Positions 9,347 to 23,410 of a stretch of DNA of 64,000 bases are shown piece after piece. Position numbers and translations under genes: made by a program. Numbering within the stretch: the first letter of the stretch is position 1; each line of letters begins with the position of its first letter. Source of the DNA: Dermatemys mawii (Eukaryota > Chordata > Testudines > Dermatemydidae); NCBI GenBank assembly GCA_007922305.1, contig ML677335.1, positions 40,982,949 to 41,046,948 on the forward strand, in the 5' to 3' direction. The notes under the pieces were generated by a model that was not told where the DNA came from, did no database searches, and was given only the letters and a program-made list of their open reading frames with translations.

Positions 9347-12300
9347 TTTTCCCTCACCTCTCAATTCATTAAAACCTGTACTAATAGCCTGATTGCAGGA
9401 AGTGCTGATCCTTCACTGAAATCAATGGGAGCACCAGGCAGTGAGCAACCTCACAAAACCCAGCCACGTATGACTATGAAATGTCTGAATACAAAAGACA
9501 CATTACATAAAATGTGCATTGAAATTAAAGCAGAAAGTAGATTGACTTGCATAACAACATATCCCACGGAGCAAATACTGTATACACAAGATATTTCAGA
9601 ACTTGACGTAAAGGAGTCTTTTGTTTGTTTTTGAACAATGAAACCTGTATCTACTACATCAATGTATGAGCAATTTTTAAACACATGCCTGAGTTTTGTC
9701 CTTCAAGTCATAAGCTTCACAGATTTAGTTAAATGATATTGTCTGAACCTAATTCCTCTACTAACTATATTTCATTTGCAGCTCATAAAATCTTATTTGT
9801 TCAACTATAACATACACAGTGATAATAGTAACAATTATACCTCATGATTAGAATATATATTAAGATTCTCTGTAATTTTCCACATTTTTATGAAAACTGT
9901 GACACTAAGGTCACAGCTAAGATACTATATATTAATTTCAATATAGCTAATACCCCCAGAATCCCACCAATTTACTCTTCACTGACACTGTTAAAAGCAA
10001 ATGATTTATGCAGATCAATCACCTAGCTCATCAAGTCATACACTGACAGCCAGCCTTCATCATTGCTATTTAAAAGGCACTGCTGACAGAAAAGACCGAC
10101 TCTTTGATTAAGGGCTCTGTCTGGCTAACCTTTTATTTGAAGAATGATTGCTGCTGAGTGACAAATACTTTTCCATTCATTTCAAGGCAAAGATATTGAC
10201 ATTCAAATTCTTGATGTCTACACTGAGCAGATGCCACTGTTGGCAAGCGGCTGGATAGCAACAGCAGGTACACTACTACTCTGGGGGCAAAAAACAGCAC
10301 CTCTGGCTCGAGTTAAAGGCTCTCAACAAGTGAAAGCTACAGATCTCTCAGCCAAATTCTCTCTCTTCAACAGTTATCAAAGAACATCTGTTTGTTGTTT
10401 CTCCCTAGTCCCCTTCTTGAAAGTGTCATAGCCTCACCTTGACCCCACTTTCAGTTGTATTGGATATTATTACTAAAAATAAAGAGAACTCAGGAGTGAA
10501 GCGACCCCTTGCATGAGAAGGGCATCCTACCTTACACAACATCCCTGAACAACAGTGAGTGGGAAATCCCAAAGCAAAAACTGCTGCTTCCACACCAATG
10601 TGATTCCTGTTGACAGTAATGTAAAATGGAAGTTGCATTTGCAGTATCACATACAAAATCAAAGCCAAAGTATTTGTTGCATTAAACTGATCCTGATGTT
10701 ACTTTCTACTTTATTACTTTAAAAGGAAAAAAGGGAGGGGTAAATGTGGAGGAGAGGGAGGAAGAAATTTTGACCAAAGAAAATATCTCAACAAGTTCTC
10801 TAATGCACTGAAGCTAATAGCCACGTGTTTCACATTTTGATGGACATTACTTAATGTATAGATGTACTCATTGAAAGAGTTTTAGTTTTTTTTCAAAAGT
10901 AAAAATATATTTAAAATAAATATCGAGGAATTCAGTCTTATTTTTTATAATCACGGGTATCAAAATTAATTCTTTTCAGAAATGAAAATATCAACATTAA
11001 GTAAGTGATTTATTTATTTGTATGTATATTTTTAAAGATTTGACTTAGATACATAGCATTAACACAGCATGCTTCACAAAACAATTCTTGGTGGAGTTCC
11101 CTCACTTTTATACTTATGAAGACAATGTTACAGACATTGACGTTACAGACAGAAAACCATCTAGTTCAGTAATGTAATCAATTCCCTCTGCCACTGCAGT
11201 ACCATTCCTTAAAATTATACGTCCAGTCTAGTCAATCCTCAGGAAACGGTGTGACCATCTGTTCTTTTGAAAACACACTATTCTACCCTTTAATACAATT
11301 AACAATTTTTTCTGATAGTCAGCCTAAATTTAGTTCTCTCTTTTTTGTTACTCCAAAACTTCTATTTATACACTCGTGTCCCAGCCTGAACAATTTCTCC
11401 CCTTTCCCACAATGTTTAGCATATACTCCTCAAACCGTTAATTATATTAAAACCACCATATAAAACAATTTAAAAATAACACGGAACAACAACATTCTAA
11501 CCCCTTCAGAAATTAGCTAACCCTCAAGTAGATACTACCTAGTGTCTAATTTCCTATAGAACTGGGATCCAATTAGATGATGGAAGAAAACACTAGGTAG
11601 ACAGGAAGTTCTGACCACTAAGGATAAGGCAAATTCAGGACTAGAGTGACTCATGGCCAGACGAGTCTCTCTTTGCCTTTTGTCCAAATATGACCCTCTT
11701 CCCAACCCATTGCAGAAGAACAGACACATTCTTGGGGAAGAACAGACACAAAGTACAGAGCAGATTCCTGCAAAGAGTCCAGGCTGGTGTGCAAAGAGTA
11801 AAAGGCTTTCAGCCCTCTTGGCAGGGCATGCAAAGAATGAGAGAGAAGAACGTTATTAATAGTAATAATATTTAAATCAAAGCATTCCTTAAGCATCCAA
11901 GTAGCCAAAAGATGCATGAACAAATAGTTGAATGGTACCCCATTGATTACCCCTGTCAATAGTTTGCTGGTCATCTTCTCTGAAAGTTTTATAAAACAGA
12001 CTAGGACATCTCCTTTAAGGATGACTTCAGAAGCAAAATAGAAAAAAAAAAAAAAATCACAGCCAGCCAGCCAGCCAGCCTAGCAAAGAACTCTGAAAAG
12101 TGCCTTGCAATTCTGAACAGCAGCAACAAGGTGCAGAGCTGCCTTAATTTACTTGCCCCAGCAGGAAAAACAGGGCTTGTCTAATGCAGCATTCCTTTAA
12201 ACTTAACACCTTTAAATGTGCATTCTATTATGAAATGTTTTGCTTTGGTGCAGACAACAAATAAAGAAGTGCAGGACTGGAAATTGTTGTGTTTATTTAC

Positions 12301-12780
12301 CATTATTTAATGAACTACTTGATCATTATTCTGCACTGGCACTTTTCCATTTTATATAAAAAGAGTAATCTGTGATTGAACTCTAGGGCTGTCATTATAA
12401 TCAAAAGGAAAAAGTGCTTTTAGGTTATTGTTGGATCCCCTGCATGCTCTAGTAATACCATTCTTTTCTTTAAGCATCTTTGAATGAACTGTTTGAATAT
12501 GTTTACTCTTTCATCTTTACAGCTCTGAAAACCTCAGACTTTGTATCTGATCTACAACAAAGCAATACAGACTGCAAAGGTTGACAGCATGGACATAATT
12601 AAAGACTACTATCAATAAACTGCCATGTTGAACAATACTGTCTTATAATGCACTCCAAAATCAACTGTTTACATTTCAAACCATTTCACTGAACAGTTTG
12701 AACAGGTGCAGTTTGGATGGTTTTCATAAAAGATTTGCAAAGCAGATATGAACTTTCTTATAATATAAATATATATAATT

Positions 12781-12782
<2 letters not shown>
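9347..12782. other. Unique noncoding stretch with small simple repeats
   Basis: No gene supported. It holds an A-run around 12041-12055 followed by (AGCC)5 at 12061-12080, and a fragment of the 'gaaatcaatgggagc' dispersed repeat at about 9417-9433. The rest looks unique and AT-rich. Confidence 0.5.
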
Positions 12783-12824
<42 letters not shown>

Positions 12825-12848
12825 CACACACACACACAAAAAAAAAAA
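12783..12848. repeat. (TA)18-(CA)n-A11 compound microsatellite
   Basis: Alternating TA from 12783 to 12818, then interrupted CA to about 12838, then an A run to 12848. Likely length-polymorphic. It produces the artefactual Y/I-rich peptides on both strands. Confidence 0.95.
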
Positions 12849-15800
12849 CACACATACACGTTCTTTACCAATAGACTCCTATTGATTTACACATGGGAAA
12901 TATAATGTGTAGTTCATGAGAAGGTTGTGGACAATTATATTTTATTAACATTACCACCAAAATAGAAAGCTAAGAATGTAAATACAAACAAATCAGTAAA
13001 TTGTGTTAAGAATTGGGCACTTTGATTCTATTGTACAGGACATCATGAAACCAGTACTGACATCAGCATGAACTGCTATGTGTTCTAATTTTCAGTTATT
13101 AGGTCAATGTTAAGATTGAGACTAACTCCAAAAAATCTCAGGATTTGTTATGATTAACAACCTAACCCTCTTTTCCTGCATAGGGTCTTTCACTAGATGA
13201 CCTCATGCACTGTGAAATATTCAGCAAATGGCATTTATGTCCAGTATAGCAGAAAAAAATTGAATTTTAATCACAACACAAAGCAATGCTTTTGCAGGAA
13301 AAGGCTACTAAGCAGTGCTTAACCTTAATCGAAGTCCAAGCTCTTTAGAGGATATATGAGAGAGAAGCGTGCTACACAAAATCTAGAAAGTACTCCAAGC
13401 ACAAAAGCGGTTAGGACCAGATGAACATATTTCTCCCTCTCAGTTTTCAGTGTATAGTATCTGAATTGATAGTTCACCTTCTGAATTGTACTCAAAACCT
13501 GCAAGACTTATTTTTACTGTCTTCCAATTGTATGTGTTTAACTCCTATTTGCCTCAGTGTGCAAGCACTGAAAGGGTTAGCTTTAAGGACTGTTTGCACT
13601 AGTTAGTAAATACTATTCTAATAAGTACGATTGGATACAGAATATTTCCTGACATAGTTGTGGCTAACACAAGTACTAAAAGTGCATATTATCAAGAAAT
13701 AGGAAATACAGAACAAATAAAATAATATGCACACTTATTGTTTTATGTTTTTAGAAAATTTTCTTCCAAAACGTTAATGCACTGCCCATTAGATCTGGGC
13801 CAAGGCTTTAAAAAAATGACTAGTGATTTTAGGTGCAATGGATTTTGAGTATTCAACTGGACAAACCTTGAAATGGCCTGATTTTTCAGTTTGTAGATGT
13901 CTTAGGGATCTGAAAATCATGCCCCTCTAAAGTGTGCCCAAGTTGGATTCTCAAAACTACATTTCGCCAATAATTAGAATTCATTTCATAACACTATGCT
14001 CTGAAATATATTTTATTTTCTGACTAATTTTACACTATTAATATGTTTACATACTGCAGATACTTGCAGCTCTGGACAACCATTCAAAGCTAGCACTTCT
14101 TTAAAAAATATTAATATCAGAAGATTGTGTGAATGAATGGTAATGCACTCAGGGAACAAAAATCTTTAACCAAAAATGGAGCTGCTCCTCTTCAGAGGGT
14201 CAAATTAGCAGCAGCAGTACTATAACTATACTCTTAACTGGTTTCCAAGTTTTAACCAACTAAGGTTCTTGCTACTCAAATTTTCAAAGTTAGAACTTGA
14301 AGCAGATGTAAAATATCAGTAGTAGCAAGTAAATTTTGTTGCTTACACATTTTTTAAATCATGTTGGGACTTCAGCAGTACCTAATTAGAAGAGCTAATG
14401 GCTTTTTATTTAATTTTAAAAGGAATTGGAGGGGAAAAATTAAGTTTTCACTTTTTCCACTGTGTTTTTCAACCAGCTATAAACCAAGTTGGAGTTTTTA
14501 AGATTTTCAATTTTTTGTGAAAAAAGTTGGACAAAGAATGTTTTTGTTTTGTTAAGTTTCACTAACTTCTAATTAAGCACCAGGAAGGATTTCTATTACT
14601 ACACTAATAAGAGCAAAGCTTCAGATTCTTAGCATGGAGGTAATTAGAACTGTTGGATGGCACAATTTTAAGAAGACCTTTCTTTGAACCAATAAAAGTT
14701 TTGCCCGAAAAATCTGCTAAGACTGCACTTTGGGGAATTTTATTTCTTAGAACATACTTGTTGTTTTATTTGTCAAATGGTCTTACTATTTTCAGAATGA
14801 CAGCAGCAAATAAACAGTGGTATAGAAAGATACAGAAATGTTGATCACTGGTTTACTTTTTAAATTATGAATGATACAGATGCACATCAGTTACATTGTT
14901 ACAATGTATCATATGCCTACAATATTCCTGTGCTTACTCTATAAAGTAGTCTACACTTCGTCTTTCTCAAATAGGCCCACATAGTGTAATTAGAAACATG
15001 TAATAATCAGTCATATTCACTAGTTTCCTGAAAAGTATCTCTCAGGTAAATAACATTATTTGCTTTTTGAATTAAATGACCTGTAATAATGCAATAAACA
15101 AACAAAATAAAATAAAAATAAATAAATAGGTATTTATTCACCAACAGCTTAGAATATTATGCATTGCACACATTAAAAGAGAATAGACTAAACTTGACCT
15201 ACATTATTAATTTAATTTCAAAATTATGACTTTCAGTTTCAGAAGAAAATAAAAGGAATAGAGAGAGGAAAATAACTCTTCAATATGCCTTTAAAGTAAG
15301 TGCAAAATAAATTATGGTTCAGGGTTTGGGAAAAACCATAATTATTTCTTATAAAAATCTATTTAAAAACTTACAGTTGTGTTAAGACATAAAAAGTTGG
15401 GTTTAGTCTTGAAGTTAGAAAGGTAAAAGTTGACTACTGAAAAAGTGTTTTATTTTGTTTGTTTTTAACCAGAGAGTTAGCAAGCTTGGTAATCGTATGA
15501 TTTATGTTCTAGGGGCCCAATTCATCTCCTCATAAAGTCAATGGAAAGATTTCATTGGGATTTGGATGAAACCCCTAAAATGCTAGCCCACGAGCCTGTA
15601 ATAGTCAATAGTATAAAGAAAAGAGATTCATTTCTGCCCATTTCCTAAGGTCTTCCTCATTTGCAGTTTCATTTTTAACCAAAATTTCAGATATTGGAGC
15701 TTTGCATTATCCCCAAATGTGGTTGGACATTGTATGGCTAGGGTTCAAAATAGTTTGAATTAGAAAATGGACAGCATTTAAAATTTTCAGGTGGCAAATT

Positions 15801-16690
15801 CTCTTTTCTTTCTTTACAACTTCGGTTAGCACTAAGCAGACTGAAAGGTTTTGCCATATTGTTTTAAGAATCAAAGCACTCAATTCTAAGTTCAGTACTC
15901 CCTATCTTAAAGGTACTATGTAAAAATTATTACTGAATCATTTTAAAGGTGCCACACAGCCCAGTCCCTCAAACAGGTAGTGTAAGGAATTAAATCAAGA
16001 TTCCTGTTCTGTTATGGAAGCTGATTAACACTGTGATTCAGTAAGGTCTCTATAGAGCATGCCCTAAGATTCCTATGATGTCATGTGACAAGAGTGGTGG
16101 GCTTTTCCAATTATAACTCTATAAGAAAAAATCACTAAACTCTCTCTGTTACTGTGGAAGACAAGTCTGACATATGCAGAGCACAGCGCAAGGATGAGGA
16201 GATTAATTAATGTTAATAAAATCTATTCCCAGATGTCTAGATCCAAGCAGCAGGACATTCACATTGCATTCACCCTTTGCATCTATTCACAAATAAAGCA
16301 ACAACAAGAACAAGACGGCAGTAACTGGTATTTGTAAGATACAAAAAAAAATGTGCCAGGTGAAACATGGAGACTTTTAAACTATAAGAATATTTTCTAT
16401 GTCCTCCACACACACAGGAGCCTTTTGTCTTGTTATGCCAAAGTAAAATGATCTACACAGTGTAAAACAGACTTTTTGACTCTCTGATACTAGGACCATC
16501 TGGGAGTAAAATAATTTTGCTGAAAGGTAGGATAGTCCTATTTGAAGTTAGGCATCCACTCAAACTAATGCCAGTTTTGGATAACTCCTTGTGCTGCATA
16601 GCTGGGAAAATTAATTGTCCCTAGCCTAGGCAAGTTTCAAATGGACTAGACAAGCCGGAGATTCTAGAACCTTTGAGAAACTGTGTAATA
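12849..16690. other. Unique AT-rich noncoding stretch
   Basis: No gene or well-bounded repeat. A decayed 'cctgatttttcag ... gatctgaaaatcatg' palindromic repeat is at about 13876-13925. An A-rich AAAT/AAAC simple tract is at 15096-15128. A 'cccaattcatctcctcataaagtcaatgg' type dispersed-repeat fragment is at about 15509-15586. Confidence 0.45.
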
Positions 16691-16712
16691 TCTAATATTT
16701 TAGACCTTAAAA

Positions 16713-16895
16713 TTAATCTGACATTAAATGACGTGATATTTCATATTCTGTATCTTCAATCAGCCTAGTACACACTATTAAGACAAAGCCCCCATCCAGC
16801 ATACCTGGGAGACAATATTCAGCATAGAAGCATCTCTTCACTGCCCCAAGGAAGACCTTCACCACATTCAGCAATTTGCCTTCTTGAAATGCCAT
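16713..16895 (-). other. Short open frame with a donor-like site; doubtful exon
   Basis: The minus-strand frame from an ATG at 16895 reads MAFQEGKLLNVVKVFLGAV and onward, and contains a strong donor-like CCCAG/GTATGC near 16808. Composition is moderately protein-like, but no pyrimidine tract and AG precede it convincingly. The plus strand also carries a short hydrophobic open frame from 16884. Chance is a realistic explanation for both. Confidence 0.12.
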
Positions 16896-18619
16896 TTGCC
16901 TGCCTTCTTTGGATTAACAATACCTATGTTAATCTTTGTCTATTCCCTAAATTATTTGTATGTGCCCACACTGTGGCTACAGTATCTTTTTGCAACATCT
17001 ACTTATCTTGTCGGTCATATTCTGTTCTTGCATGAAGAAGATTACAGGAGCCTCTCTTTCAAGAAGGTGGGGTCATAGCTGCATTATTAGAACAAATTAG
17101 AAAAAGGAAAAAAGTAAGTAACTGAAGCCTTCTTCTCTTGAACGATATAGTCATTTTATTAACAATTAGTTTCACCATCCTGGGTAACACAAGAAAGTAG
17201 CAGAGAATAATAAATTTGATGGAAAAGACCTATTAGTTATTCCCTTCATTCTCCCGTCACTACAGTATTTTTCCACAAATTATATTTGTTAGAGATTTGT
17301 CCAGTTTAGTTGTAAATATCTAAATTTATGAAGCTTCCATTTTCCATTGGAGGATTAGCCCACAGTCTCAGAGATCTTGTCTCCCTTTTGATTATTTATT
17401 CATCCCAAATTCACTTTTTGTTTTATTTTCATCCCATTACACTTTATTTTGAGTTTGGGCACCACCCTGAAAATTTCTTCATTCTTGGGTTCTTACAACC
17501 TTGTGCTTGCACTTAAAACAGCATACAAAGAGAGTGTGCCAGTCACAAAAAAAAACACCCACTCATGTTCCAATTGAAACTTTCCTCAATAAAGATTATC
17601 CATATTTCACCTTTTCAAGATACCATACTCAGTTATGTACCATTTTAAGCAAACATGTACCAGTTGAACAAGAAAAAAAAATGAAGAGGAAGAAAGTGAT
17701 CTAACAATAAAGAGTAATTTACAAGGGAAATGTCAGTATCATTTTAAAATTCTAATTGACAGTTAGTCTTTTGAAGAAAATATTCTGATTCAAAATATCC
17801 TGTAATTTTTTTTAAAAAAGCATTAACCTCCTTCATACTCATAATGATGTTAGGGCAAAATAAATATGTATATCAGCATATACAAGCATAGAGAACAGAC
17901 ATTTTAACAGAACAAAATTATGGCCATCCCAGCAGTTTGTGGATAACTTATTAGGTTTATTACTACAAAAGTAGTTTGAATGGAAGTGTTTCAGCTGTCA
18001 TATCTGATCACTAGAACACTGCTAATTTTGTCCACTAGATAGTCCTTTTTTGCATTGGGAACTTGTTGCAATTAAGGGATTTGCTCACTTCTTTATAATT
18101 CTGTTATTTACAATGTTTTCTTATAAGTAACAGCCCAATTGGGTGTATCACATTCAGCTCCTTTTATTCAATTTTGCAACATACTGCACCTAAAGGAACC
18201 AGCGATTAGTTTTTGCACTAGAACCTCAGTTTTCTCTTTCCTATTGTGCTGGATGCATTTAGAATACTAAACCACTACACCTGAGAGAAAATAATGGCTA
18301 CAGAAAACTGTATTAAGTTCTTAGCAGAATTCGGTTTAATGGGATATTTGTGCTATAATACTTCCTCAATACTTTCAGAAACGTATTTAAAATTACAGTC
18401 TATGTAAATGATTCATTGAACTAGAATGATTAGGGTTTAAATTACCTGAATTTTTAGTTGAACTGAATAATTACTAACTAAACGAGAAACCTAAAAACAT
18501 AAAACAATATTTGCAATCAAATAGAAAAGCGTTAAACATGTAATGTAATAAAAGTCACTCCAGCCATTAAAATAAAACATACACAATTATATAAATGTAT
18601 TCTAATTACTTTACACTTA
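16896..18619. other. Unique AT-rich noncoding stretch
   Basis: No repeat or gene recognised. The hydrophobic 64-residue plus-strand frame at 16884-17078 lacks supporting features. Confidence 0.45.
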
Positions 18620-18900
18620 ATCAGCTCCTTTTACTCCAGAGGATCCCACAGTTCTTTACATATTTCAAAAATGAAAGAATTATTTGACTAAAATACACCC
18701 ATGTTTCATCTGTAGTATGGCAGCTATTTTACACTGCATATCACCACTCTACAAGTATATAGGACTGGAAGTAAAGATTATTATATCTAACATATAGATG
18801 TAATATTCTATATGTTAGAATAGGAATTTCAGTAGGTGTAAGGTACTTGCCCAAAGTGTACATGGCTAAGCCACTTAGACTAATAGCTGTCTGAATATGC
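18620..18900 (-). mobile_element. Degraded MIR/L2-like SINE remnant
   Basis: It contains 'ggatcccacagttctttaca' followed about 190 bp later by 'acttgcccaaagt', the order and wording of MIR-type amniote SINEs whose core carries an 'acttgcccaaggtcac' motif. Divergence is high. A nearly palindromic 'catatagatgtaatattctatatg' insertion at 18791-18814 splits it. Strand is tentative. Confidence 0.45.
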
Positions 18901-19821
18901 AGGTTAGTAAAATAATTAGCACCTCAGCGTTACATCTAAACTGTATATCAAACAGCACAGCACCCCACCAACACCACAGGTGGGCAAACTGACTCAGATG
19001 GAAGACCTCAGCTATGTAAGCACTAAATTTAAGTTCCAGCAGAACCTTTGGTTTTCCTTTACAGTGTCTTCAAAGTGTTAACCAAGCCTAATCCTGCTTA
19101 GCTTGTGATATCTGACAGGATCACAGCACAAGGTGCTATGGCAGACAAATTTATAGCCAACTTACAGTAACTATGAGCTTTCACATTCCAGTGTAGTAGA
19201 CAAGGGAACATCCCTCATAAGAAAAGACAAGTGATTTGGCACAACAGAGCCAAAAATGTCATTTGGAAGAACAGACCCACTGACTATAATACAGTGCACT
19301 CTCCTACAGTCATGCCCCTCATCTTTCTACAATCCCATGGATACAGAATTTATTAAGGACTATAGGATTTTAAAAACTACACACAAAATATAGCTGACCA
19401 CTACACATGCAGCATAAAGTTGCAAGCTACAAGGGCACTGGGAAAAGCCAACAGCAGTGTCAAGAACAAGTCTAGTACATGGCACACAGACTATCAGGAC
19501 TAATATAAACTACACAGTAATCTAGCAATACTATAGAAATCTTTATTTAACAGCTATTCCCCAATCATAACGGTACTGTAAAGAACCTCTTTTCTGCACA
19601 CTGCAAACCTCTACACGTATACATGACAGTCAAGAAATGAACAGATTACAGACACCAACACTGGATGTGCAAGAGAGCATTCTCCATTTTAATATATCAG
19701 TGTAATCTCAAATGGTCAGAACTACTCATATGGCATAGGTATCACAACTCAGGGCAACTGTTCCTCCATTTCCACTCCACAATCCCTGAAGAACACCTAC
19801 ACTATGCTCCCAGCTCCTCAG
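18901..19821. other. Noncoding stretch, nothing recognised
   Basis: No gene or repeat with definable ends seen between the SINE remnant and repeat copy B. Confidence 0.45.
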
Positions 19822-20212
19822 CCATCAACTGTCTTGAGCAGAGACCCACGTCTCTCCCTCCTGACTGGGGCTTTTTCAGGATGCACAGTTTCCTGCCTAC
19901 ATTGTGATATCCCCCCCTAACATGACTGCTGAAACAGGCCAGCTTCTGAGCTTTGCTTTCTCTCTCTCGCAGATGTTATGCCCAGCGTACTGCTCACAGT
20001 TACAAGTTACCACCAAGCTCTTTATAACCGAACATTTATTTTTAAGGTAAAAGCACCACAGGGAAGACATTTTAATATAATAAAAGAACCTACATGTATA
20101 CTAAGCTTACGAGTGGCCACTCCAGCTCCAACCTCTGCCTTTGGTAGGTGTCAGTCATTCAAAACTCAAAATTGGGTTTGCCAGGTGGTCACAAGTTCAT
20201 AACTGTCTGAAT
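19822..20212 (+). repeat. Dispersed repeat, copy B (LTR-like; pairs with 4600-5016)
   Basis: Inverted partner of copy A. The best block, 19822-19912, contains 'gtctctccctcctgactgggg' and 'caggatgca.agtt'. Later anchors are 'aaagaacctacatg' (about 20084) and 'cacaagttcataactg' (about 20189). It contains TTTATAACC and ATAATAAAAG motifs that might be LTR promoter or poly(A) remnants, but the orientation is undecided. The following DNA to 20520 may belong to the same element. Confidence 0.55.
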
Positions 20213-21584
20213 TCAGAACCAGAACACCCATGACAAGTACAGCCTTTTTAAAAAACAACTGAAAACAGCTTGGACATTCGATTTTAGCTTTAACAAGTGA
20301 TCAGCACACAATGGTCCACTCCCTCCAGGCACAGTTCAGAGGCTGGATTTTTGCATTCATCTCCCCCAGATAGTCATACAGCACACTTTTTGTTCCAAAA
20401 GTCCATTCCTGTCTAGCCCATTGTTCAATATAGTCCTTTGAACACCCAGGCTCACATCTGCCCCTCCATAAGGTTGCATATAATCCCACTCCACAATAAT
20501 ATAAAGAATTCATTTAATACAATAGACCACAAAGATATATACATGTAAGTTAAATAAAGGTCTCCTGAGGACATGGCAGGAAATTGCCATACCTGTCACA
20601 ATAGGTATCACATTCTGAGTAAAATATCTGCAGCTGAAGGCCTTGGAATTTTCGCCATTACTGTGTTAACATGGAGCAGCTGCCAATTACTATACTAAAA
20701 CGTGCTCTTCCCCAACTGTTACTCCTGAGCTTTAAATGGCTACTATAAAATCCTCCACTCTTAATGGCTGTTGTGTTAACGCCTCATCTGTACCCTCAAT
20801 ACAAAAGATGACCATCTCAGCTTCTGAGTAGAAACAGCCCTTTTGCCATGGAGTTTTTGTTGAGATCCACATGCATCAAAGTTTAGGAGGGCTTGACTCA
20901 GGATTCCAATTCTAGGCTCCTGCTTTTAAAAAACAATTTCATTTAAAGAAGCTTTGATCTTAGATGTAAGTATGAAGCGAAAAATGAAACAAGAGAGAGA
21001 GACTGAGCTCCCCTCAAGATGCAAGCAGCAGCAAGTAAGATGAGTAAAATAATCCCAGGAAAAAAACTGTGTAAACCCTCACACTCTTCTTAGCTAAGGA
21101 CCACTGCTAATCACAGTCCAAAGCTCAACATACGGTACCCTTAAGAAATACCTGAATTGCCATTATGCAAACCAAACTCCATTCCTAACTAGGCACACAG
21201 ACAACAGCTCTATTGTGAAATTAAGCATACTTATGGATCAGTGATTTTTCAACATCAGTGCTAACAAAAGAGCATCTTGGCATCACTGTCATTAAAAAAG
21301 AAAAGAACCATGTATTTGTGAGGAATGGGAACAAGTTGGGTCTGTAAAAAGTGGATAGGCAATATTAAACTGTTTGTAAAATTCCTTTATAAAGCACCTT
21401 CAGAAAACACAACACAATCATGATCTTCCACTTGCCGGGGCTAAGTGTTGTCAACCAATCTGACATTTGAATATTATCATTTGTATTTCTGCTTGAGGAT
21501 TTGAAGATGTCTTAAAAATCAGGATTCACAACAGCCCTGAATATTAAGTTGTAAGCTTTTTTTTTTTTTTTTTTACACATTTGA
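20213..21584. other. Noncoding stretch with T18 run
   Basis: No gene seen. A homopolymer of about 18 T lies at 21557-21574, directly before the SINE remnant below. Confidence 0.5.
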
Positions 21585-21589
21585 AAAAC

Positions 21590-21712
21590 ACACACAGGTG
21601 AAGTCACTTGCCTAAAAGTCACATACCTATCCATTGGGACAGCAAGGAACAAAACCAAGAATACTCAGCTCCCATGAAAGTGCTTTCTCTGCAATTCTCC
21701 ATATTGCTATAC
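21590..21712 (-). mobile_element. MIR-like SINE core/tail fragment
   Basis: 'aagtcacttgcctaaaagtcacat' followed by 'gggacagcaaggaacaaaaccaagaatactcagctccca' reproduces the MIR-type order (core motif, then accessory segment). Only this portion is preserved. The T-run just before it may be a slipped tail or an unrelated homopolymer. Confidence 0.5.
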
Positions 21713-22628
21713 TATGGCTTGCTTCCACAAAATCCTTCCTCTAGGCTCTTTGTCTATAGTTTTTCTAGCTGATGCTGGCTGATTTTACCTGTGTATAGAC
21801 TCTGCCTGACATACATGGGAGATGCAACAAATTTTCCATTTTTGGCTTTTAGTGCAAAGACAATAGAAAGAGAAACCTTGCAGCAGTAAGATCTGACATT
21901 CTCCCTTTTCTTAAAGGGACTGCTAAATACACACACATTTTTATCCTCTCTAGAATGAAAGACAGTCTATGCCCCACATAATATGCTTCAATAGGTATCT
22001 ATCCCAAAATGTGCATAGAATGAATATGTAAAATTGTATAGATTATAGTGATCTCCATGGAGAAGGAATAACGAACATCTAAGAGGGCCTTGGTATCCGT
22101 ACTGCAGCACTGCAGAAAATTTGATGCATTGTCCCTGAAGTGCAACAGAGTTTTAGGAGTCCATTTATCAAGAAGTCTGCAGAGGCTTCAAAGCTTCCAC
22201 TGGCACGAATGTGTAGTAACACCAAGTATAACCACAAGCTTAAACAAAGAACAGATAACAGACCTCAAGAATTATGTCTAGAAGATACCAAACTTATAAC
22301 ATCTTCTGATTTTTTTGTATCCATTCTCAAATGGAGACTTATCACTTGCCGAAAACCACCACCATCCTACCTTGGGTTATCGAGTTTACTAGTTCAAATG
22401 GAGTAGTCTTTGCAGCCCTAGCAGACTTTACTGTCCAGACTGGTAGACCTTACATTTTACCTAAAGGATTTGTTTCATCTATTGTTCCGCAAAGACAGTC
22501 CCTTCCTTGGGTTACTGTTCTGGGCCCACTGTCAGAAATGTTCATCTAACACATTCCAATTTATGTCCCTGTTTGGCTAGGTAGCCATTAGTAATGTGAG
22601 CCATATCGGTTTTATATAGGGCTAGATA
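21713..22628. other. Noncoding stretch, nothing recognised
   Basis: Overlapping open frames around 22090-22550 have no domain, splice or codon evidence and are treated as chance. Confidence 0.4.
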
Positions 22629-22904
22629 AGGCCAGGTCTATACTAGCAGGGCGTGGGGGGTGGTCAACCTAACATATACAACTTCAGCTACGTGAATACT
22701 GTAGCTGAAGTTGGCACATATTAGGTCAACTTACCTGGCGTCCTCACAGTGGCAGCGGGCTCCCCGTCGGCAAGCTGGAGTACTGGAGTCGATGGAGAGC
22801 GCCTTTGGGGATCAATATATCGTACCTAGATGAGACATGATAAATCGAACCCTGGTAGATCGATCAGTACCTGCCAATCCAGCAGGTAGCAAAGACAAGC
22901 CCTA
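22629..22904 (-). mobile_element. MITE family M1, copy 2 (inverted)
   Basis: It runs from 'aggccaggtctatactag' to 'gacaagccct', approximate inverted ends. The right part (complement of about 22805-22885) matches the internal 'gataaatcgatccctgatagatcgat' region of the copy at 28568 and the left part of the copy at 5611. It also holds an inner hairpin: 'caacttcagctacgtgaata' pairs with 'actgtagctgaagttg' (22680-22715). Non-autonomous. Confidence 0.68.
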
Positions 22905-23410
22905 AGGAGTTACACTCATTTTATGGAAGTAGCACAGACACATGCCTCATACATGATATTTTCCTTCTGTACCATCAGCATACTATGTTCTGCCTTCTCC
23001 ATCATGCTAATATACATTCCAGAGCAGGAACTGTTTTTTATTTGATGTTTCTACAGTTCCCACACAATGTGTCCCAATCTTTTTGAGGTCTACAGATACT
23101 AAGAGAAACAGCAGCAGCTGCTGCTTTAGCCTACAAAAATGGACCACACTACAGCCTCATTTATTCTGTTGCACTGTATGAGCTCAGACTGATTAACAAG
23201 TTTGGTGCACAGGGTTTGCTAGAGGTGTGCTTTCCATCTGAAAATATGAGATCTCATCATAAGTTACCAGTCTCTCTTTAAAAAACAGAAAGATTTCTCC
23301 AAATCAGTTATTTTATTCCACATTACAGGGGAGGTAGGTAACATCAGGGTCTGCTGGCACTGACAGTGTCCCTGTCAAAACTGCACAAAAAGATTTCAAA
23401 ACTGAATTCA
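22905..23410. other. Noncoding stretch, nothing recognised
   Basis: No gene or repeat seen apart from a short (GCA)n-like run at 23110-23124. Confidence 0.4.

Noticed and set aside
16884..17078. Hydrophobic 64-residue frame resembling a membrane protein
   Set aside because: T-rich DNA readily encodes hydrophobic residues; no splice context, paralogue or conserved motif seen.
22090..22549. Three overlapping plus-strand frames
   Set aside because: All three phases are open for similar lengths, which indicates stop-poor sequence rather than coding.
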